This document shows positions 59,566-64,000 of a stretch of 64,000 nt of DNA, in pieces; the stretch's first letter is position 1; the number at the start of each line of letters is the position of its first letter. The notes beneath the pieces were generated by a model. That model was not told the DNA's origin. It searched no databases and worked only from the letters and a program-made list of their open reading frames with translations. The stretch comes from Roseibium album (GTDB lineage Bacteria; Pseudomonadota; Alphaproteobacteria; Rhizobiales; Stappiaceae): assembly GCA_001404055.1 (NCBI GenBank), contig CXTY01000035.1:62001-126000 (forward strand), read 5' to 3'. The position numbers and the translations under genes were made by a program.

Positions 59566-61452
59566 GTGAATGTTCTCTCAATTGAGGGACTGACAGTCGA
59601 TTTTAATACAGCGGAAGGCCAGATCCGGGCTGTCGACGATGTATCCTTCGTCGTTCCTGAAAACCGGACGGTTGCGCTTGTAGGCGAATCCGGGTCGGGC
59701 AAGACAGTAATTTCCCAGACAATCATGGGGCTTTTGCCTGAAGCTGCCTCCATCACATCCGGAAAAGTTGTTCTGGCCGACCCGACGGGCGCCGAACCTC
59801 CAGTGGATATTGCAGCATTGGAGCGCAAGGGGCCGCAAATGCGACACCTGCGTGGCAACCGGGTTGCGATTATCTTTCAGGAACCGATGACTTCCCTGTC
59901 GCCGCTGCACACCATTGGCGATCAGATTGGTGAAGCAGCGCTGCTTCACCGAAACGTCTCCCGGGCCGAAGCGCGTGAACTGACGCGGGAAATGCTGCAA
60001 CTGGTTCAATTTCCCGACCCTGTGCGCGGGCTGGATACCTATCCTTTTGAATTGTCAGGCGGTTTAAGGCAGCGAGCCATGATTGCGATGGCGATGATCT
60101 GTCATCCGGCGCTTCTGATCGCGGACGAACCGACGACCGCACTCGATGTGACCATACAGGCCGAAATCCTGAAGCTGATCAAGGAAGTCCAGTCAGAACT
60201 AAGTATGTCGGTTTTGATGATCACCCATGATTTCGGCGTGGTTGCCAACATGGCCGATGAAATCGCCGTGATTTATCATGGAAAAATCCTGGAAAAAGGG
60301 ACTGCCGAACAACTCTTTTCAGATCCAAAACATGATTACCTGAAAGCATTGCTTCACGCAGTGCCCAGTTTTCACATGGACAAGAGTGAGCGGCTCGTTC
60401 CCATTCGTCCAATTGAACTGAAGACTGAGGACCTGACAAGCAATCGCCCACATTGCGATGTTGCACCGGGCGAGCCGCTTGTCGAAATGCGCAATGTGAC
60501 CAAGAAGTTCACGTTGCGCAAAGGTTCATTGCTCGGTGGCAAGGCCAAGAGCATGACGGCGCTTGACGACATCAATCTGACCATTCGCCGCGGCGAGTGT
60601 CTCGGTCTGGTTGGTGAATCCGGATCTGGCAAGACCACAGCGGCAAAAGCGATCTTGAGGGCGATAAATGTTGAAGGGGGGGACATCCTCTACAACAGGG
60701 GCAAGGGGCTTGAGGATATCGCCAGTCTCAGAGGTCAGGAACTCATGGACTATCGCCGGCGGGTTCAACTGATTTTCCAGGATCCTTTCTCGTCCCTCAA
60801 TCCGCGTATGACGATCAACGATATTCTTACCGAGCCACTTGAAGTTCATGGTATCGGAACCCCGCAGGAACGTGCTGAACGGGTGCGTAATCTCATGAGC
60901 CTCGTCGGGCTTGATCCGCGGTTTTTGCGCCGCTATCCGCATTCGTTCTCGGGTGGTCAACGTCAACGTATCGGAATTGCGCGCGCACTTGCTCTCAATC
61001 CGGAGTTCATCTTGTGTGATGAACCGACCTCTGCATTGGACGTTTCGGTGCAGGCGCAAATTCTTAACCTGCTTCAGGATCTGAAGCGAGATCTCAACCT
61101 GACTTATCTTTTTGTCAGTCACAATCTGGCCGTTGTCGATTATGTGGCTGACCGGATTGCCGTTATGTGCCGCGGTCGGCTGGTTGAGCTGGGTGAAACA
61201 CGAACCGTTGTTGGCAATCCACTACATCCGTATACGAAGGCGCTACTGTCGGCGGTTCCTGAACCGGACCTGTCAGCGCCACTGGATTTTGCAGCGCTTG
61301 ATGCCAATAGAGCATCGGAGCCGCAATTATGGTCGGAACCATTCCGAGTTGTCGACGGCGATGAGCCGTCACTGGTGGAAATGGAACCGGATCATTTTGT
61401 CTGTGCACCCGGCCTAAAGAACACCGGGGCACTCGAGGGGACAGCAGCATGA
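59566..61452 (+). CDS. peptide/nickel-type ABC transporter, fused double ATPase
   Basis: A protein of 628 residues from a GTG that has GAGGAGGAAAC upstream. It is a DppD-DppF type fusion. The first ATPase (about 1-270) has Walker A GESGSGKT near residue 40 and signature LSGGLRQRAM, then ADEPTTALDVT. The second (about 310-590) has Walker A GESGSGKT near residue 350, FSGGQRQRIGIA and CDEPTSALDVS. Both end with the oligopeptide-specific C-terminal segments (DYLKALLHAVP and PYTKALLSAVP). It powers uptake of peptides or similar solutes. The stop overlaps the binding-protein gene by four bases (ATGA). Confidence 0.95.
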   Translation: MNVLSIEGLTVDFNTAEGQIRAVDDVSFVVPENRTVALVGESGSGKTVISQTIMGLLPEAASITSGKVVLADPTGAEPPVDIAALERKGPQMRHLRGNRVAIIFQEPMTSLSPLHTIGDQIGEAALLHRNVSRAEARELTREMLQLVQFPDPVRGLDTYPFELSGGLRQRAMIAMAMICHPALLIADEPTTALDVTIQAEILKLIKEVQSELSMSVLMITHDFGVVANMADEIAVIYHGKILEKGTAEQLFSDPKHDYLKALLHAVPSFHMDKSERLVPIRPIELKTEDLTSNRPHCDVAPGEPLVEMRNVTKKFTLRKGSLLGGKAKSMTALDDINLTIRRGECLGLVGESGSGKTTAAKAILRAINVEGGDILYNRGKGLEDIASLRGQELMDYRRRVQLIFQDPFSSLNPRMTINDILTEPLEVHGIGTPQERAERVRNLMSLVGLDPRFLRRYPHSFSGGQRQRIGIARALALNPEFILCDEPTSALDVSVQAQILNLLQDLKRDLNLTYLFVSHNLAVVDYVADRIAVMCRGRLVELGETRTVVGNPLHPYTKALLSAVPEPDLSAPLDFAALDANRASEPQLWSEPFRVVDGDEPSLVEMEPDHFVCAPGLKNTGALEGTAA

Positions 61453-63335
61453 AGTTTTTGAAAACCGTTGGGGCGGGATTATTCCTGACCGCAACCATGA
61501 TTACGGGGCCATCTGCCGCGCTTGAACTGAAAGAGACGCCTGGCCTGGACGCTTCGCTGCCTCCGGTAGCTCAGCGGGTTCCAGACGAGCCTCTGGTTGT
61601 TGATCTTGAAGCCAAAGGGCGGAAAATCGGCAAGCAGGGTGGTTCGCTTGACACACTGATCGGTCGGGCCAAGGACGTCCGCTTGATCAATGTGTGGGGG
61701 TATGCACGCCTCCTCGGGTACAATGAAAAGCTGGAGCTGGTTCCAGATATTCTTGAAGATATCGATGTCGAGGATGGGCGCATTTTTACGCTTCATACCC
61801 GTGAAGGCCATAAATGGTCAGACGGGAATCCGTTTGGGGCTGAAGACATCCGCTATTATTTCGAAGATGTCGTGAGCAATGAAAGCCTGACACCTTCCGG
61901 CTTGCCGCCGTTCCTGGAAGTGAATGGCAAGGGGCCGAAGTTCGAGGTTCTGGACGACACCACAGTGCGATTCACCTGGGACGAGCCCAATCCGCTGTTC
62001 CTGCCAGAACTTGCCAAATCGCGGCCGCCATTCATTTATCGTCCGGCGCATTACCTGAAGCAGTTCCACGAGAAATATGGCGATCCGGACCATATGGCCA
62101 AGGAAGCAGCCAAGGTCAAAAAGCGCAGCTGGGCCCCCCTTCATGCCAAGAAAGACGACATGTACAACGGGCGCAATATCGAGCTCCCGACGTTGCAGCC
62201 CTGGATTCGCAAGCGCAAAGACAGTGATCTGCGTTTTGTTCTCGAGCGCAATCCCTATTACCACCGGGTCGACGGCGCTGGACAGCAACTGCCCTACATT
62301 GATCAGGTCATCATGACTGTTGCCGATGGCAAGCTGATCCCTGCCAAGGCTCAAGCTGGTGAAACTAATCTTCAGGCTCGCAACCTAAGCTTTTCGGACA
62401 TTACCGTTCTGAAAAAGGGCGAAAAGCTGAATGATTACGTCACAGCGCTGTGGTCTAATACCAAGGGATCTGAGATCTCGATCCTGCCCAATATGACGGT
62501 TAAAGATCCGGTCTGGCGCAAGTTGATGCGCGATACGCGTTTCCGCCACGCCCTGTCGCTTGGCATTGACCGCAATCTTTTGAACCGGGTTCTGTTTTTT
62601 GGTTTGGGAACGCCCGGTAACGACACCGTTTTGGCTACCAGCCCGCTCTACAAGGCTGAGTACACGACGAAATGGGCCGAATTCGATCCCGATCAGGCTA
62701 ATGCTCTTTTGGATGAAATCGGTCTGACCAAGCGCAACAAGGATGGTATCCGGTTGTTGCCGGACGGTCGTCCGCTTGAAATCATCGTCGAAACAGCTGG
62801 TGAATCGCAGACCCAAATTGACGCCCTGGAGCTGGTCGGCGAGAACTGGCGCGCACTTGGAATCAAACTGTTTGCCAAGCCAAGCCAGCGTGACAACCTG
62901 CGGGAACGCGCGATTACGGGTCAGCTTGTCATGTCAGTGTGGTGGGGTATGGAAAACGGTATTCCAACGTCTGAGATGCGGCCCGATGATCTTGCTCCGG
63001 TCCGTGGTGATTTCCTGGGCTGGCACGCCTGGGGGGATTACTACGAAACTGATGGTGAGGGTGGTGAAAAGCCTGATTGGGCACCAGCGGCGAAGCTCAT
63101 GGAGCTCTATGAAGCCTGGCTCGTGTCCAAGACGCCTGAAGAGCGCACCAAGATCTGGGACGAAATGCTGCAAATAAATGCAGAAGAAACAATTCGTATC
63201 GGTCTTGTGTCCGGCGTCCGTCAACCGGTCGTGATTAAAAACGTCGAAAATGTTCCTTTGGAAGGCATTTACGGTTGGGATCCCGGCGCACATTTTGGCA
63301 TTCATCGCATGGATGAATTTTACATGTCAGAGTAA
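61449..63335 (+). CDS. extracellular solute-binding protein, peptide family (SBP_bac_5)
   Basis: A protein of 628 residues with a signal peptide (MKFLKTVGAGLFLTATMITG, cleavage near ALE). The start of the mature part QGGSLDTLIGRAKDVRLINV is followed by family-5 elements: FTLHTREGHKWSDGNPFGAE with DIRYYFEDV, then RHALSLGIDRNLLNRVLFFG, and the long ligand lobe. It captures the solute for the preceding double ATPase. Translational coupling supports this. Permease genes are not in the window; the order ATPase then binding protein is unusual and they may lie beyond 64 kb. Confidence 0.93.
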   Translation: MKFLKTVGAGLFLTATMITGPSAALELKETPGLDASLPPVAQRVPDEPLVVDLEAKGRKIGKQGGSLDTLIGRAKDVRLINVWGYARLLGYNEKLELVPDILEDIDVEDGRIFTLHTREGHKWSDGNPFGAEDIRYYFEDVVSNESLTPSGLPPFLEVNGKGPKFEVLDDTTVRFTWDEPNPLFLPELAKSRPPFIYRPAHYLKQFHEKYGDPDHMAKEAAKVKKRSWAPLHAKKDDMYNGRNIELPTLQPWIRKRKDSDLRFVLERNPYYHRVDGAGQQLPYIDQVIMTVADGKLIPAKAQAGETNLQARNLSFSDITVLKKGEKLNDYVTALWSNTKGSEISILPNMTVKDPVWRKLMRDTRFRHALSLGIDRNLLNRVLFFGLGTPGNDTVLATSPLYKAEYTTKWAEFDPDQANALLDEIGLTKRNKDGIRLLPDGRPLEIIVETAGESQTQIDALELVGENWRALGIKLFAKPSQRDNLRERAITGQLVMSVWWGMENGIPTSEMRPDDLAPVRGDFLGWHAWGDYYETDGEGGEKPDWAPAAKLMELYEAWLVSKTPEERTKIWDEMLQINAEETIRIGLVSGVRQPVVIKNVENVPLEGIYGWDPGAHFGIHRMDEFYMSE

Positions 63336-63382
63336 GCTGCGGCTGAAGCTTCAAGAGATTCCCGGATTAGCGCGGAGGAACC

Positions 63383-64000
63383 ATGGCCGACCGGTTGGAG
63401 ATGACGACAGACCTGATTGACTATGTTTGCCAACACGGTACTCGGGAATCCAATGCGTTGGAAAAACTCCGTCGACATACGCAAAACCTGCCTGAAGCAG
63501 ATATGCGCGTGCCGCAGGAGCAGGGACAGCTTCTATATTTTCTGATCAAGACCTTGAACGCCAGGAAGGTCATGGAACTTGGCGTTTTCACCGGCTACAG
63601 CACTTTGTGGATGGCGTCTGCCTTGCCTGCGGATGGGCGATTGATCGCTATCGACAAACGCAACGATTGGCAGGAAGTTGCAGAAACACATTGGGAGGAA
63701 GCTGGTGTGCGCGCAAAGATCGACTTCAGGGTCGGGCGAGCTGAGCACACGATGCGGAATTTGGTCGATGCGGGGGAAGAAGGAACGTTCGATCTGATTT
63801 ACATCGACGCCGATAAAAAAAGCTACACAACCTACTATGAACTTGCACTGCAGCTGCTGCGGACTGGCGGGATTATGGTGTTTGACAATATGCTGCGTCT
63901 TGGAGATGTGATTGATCCGGCTGTTCACGATCCGGCTGTTGATGATATTCGTGCACTCAACGGGCGTTTGCGTGAGGACTATCGTGTCGTAATTTCCATG
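63383..64000 (+). CDS. O-methyltransferase (caffeoyl-CoA/COMT-like), cut by window end
   Basis: The frame runs from an ATG with GCGGAGGAA upstream to the last base, 206 residues. It has RVPQEQGQLLYFLIKTLNAR, the SAM motif VMELGVFTGYSTLWMA near residue 65, and FDLIYIDADKKSY with the metal-binding aspartate. GGIMVFDNMLRLGDV (D-N pair) completes the family 3 (CCoAOMT) pattern. It transfers a methyl group to a catechol-like or small hydroxyl acceptor in a metal-dependent way. The last residues of the protein lie outside the window. It follows the binding protein after 47 bases and might be read from the same transcript. Confidence 0.9.
   Translation, partial: MADRLEMTTDLIDYVCQHGTRESNALEKLRRHTQNLPEADMRVPQEQGQLLYFLIKTLNARKVMELGVFTGYSTLWMASALPADGRLIAIDKRNDWQEVAETHWEEAGVRAKIDFRVGRAEHTMRNLVDAGEEGTFDLIYIDADKKSYTTYYELALQLLRTGGIMVFDNMLRLGDVIDPAVHDPAVDDIRALNGRLREDYRVVISM

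Noticed and set aside
1-64000. CRISPR arrays, insertion sequences, prophage or integrase genes
   Set aside because: No regularly spaced repeats, transposase, integrase or phage structural proteins were seen on either strand.

Overview
The window reads as chromosome of a free-living alphaproteobacterium of the order Hyphomicrobiales, most likely a marine Stappiaceae/Roseibium-type organism. The evidence is the run feuN-feuP-feuQ, ccmI-ccmE-ccmF-ccmH, degP, response regulator/kinase, glnE, a PleC-like kinase and pepN, an order I know from rhizobial relatives, together with the protein style (YdcH, DUF2293, DUF2336, DUF1194 proteins) and a coding G+C I judge by eye to be in the mid-50s percent. 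I see no rRNA, complete tRNA, insertion sequence, prophage or CRISPR array. The species assignment is inference.

Layout. 1-7.1 kb: a partial solute-binding protein, MOSC and RidA proteins, a DUF2293 protein, a membrane GGDEF-EAL protein, and a cysteine-rich SufR-like regulator with an ABC exporter. 7.1-11.8 kb: an accessory island with an RTX protein and a plant-type (SABATH) carboxyl methyltransferase in one operon, and a divergent XRE-type regulator. 12.2-16.2 kb: an envelope-stress operon (ribbon-helix-helix-like protein, PspA/IM30, YqiJ-like protein, flotillin) with a regulated-looking promoter in front and a strong terminator behind. 16.3-29 kb: a patchwork of single genes and regulator/target pairs: glutamate-synthase-like protein, two VOC proteins, LysR, glycosyltransferase, YjbQ, SDR, a PA-IL-like secreted protein, YdcH, YafY/WYL regulator, LacI regulator with a phytanoyl-CoA-dioxygenase-like enzyme, DUF1194 and GNAT. 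It also holds a decayed solute-binding-protein remnant and a candidate small RNA.

29-55 kb: the conserved core. It runs feuNPQ-like, a surface-antigen lipoprotein, an unknown 491-residue protein, then the cytochrome c maturation operon behind a perfect FNR/FixK box. A four-gene block follows (hydrolase-OsmC fusion, two DUF2336 paralogues, GST), then degP, a second two-component pair, glnE, the PleC-like kinase and pepN. 55-64 kb: a small methyltransferase, a CaiB-type CoA transferase, NudK and a membrane class III adenylate cyclase. The cyclase is followed by a perfect CRP-type palindrome, a fused peptide-ABC ATPase with its binding protein, and an O-methyltransferase cut by the window end.

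Start codons were adjusted where a Shine-Dalgarno sequence, gene overlap or signal peptide favoured another site; each such choice is explained in the entry.
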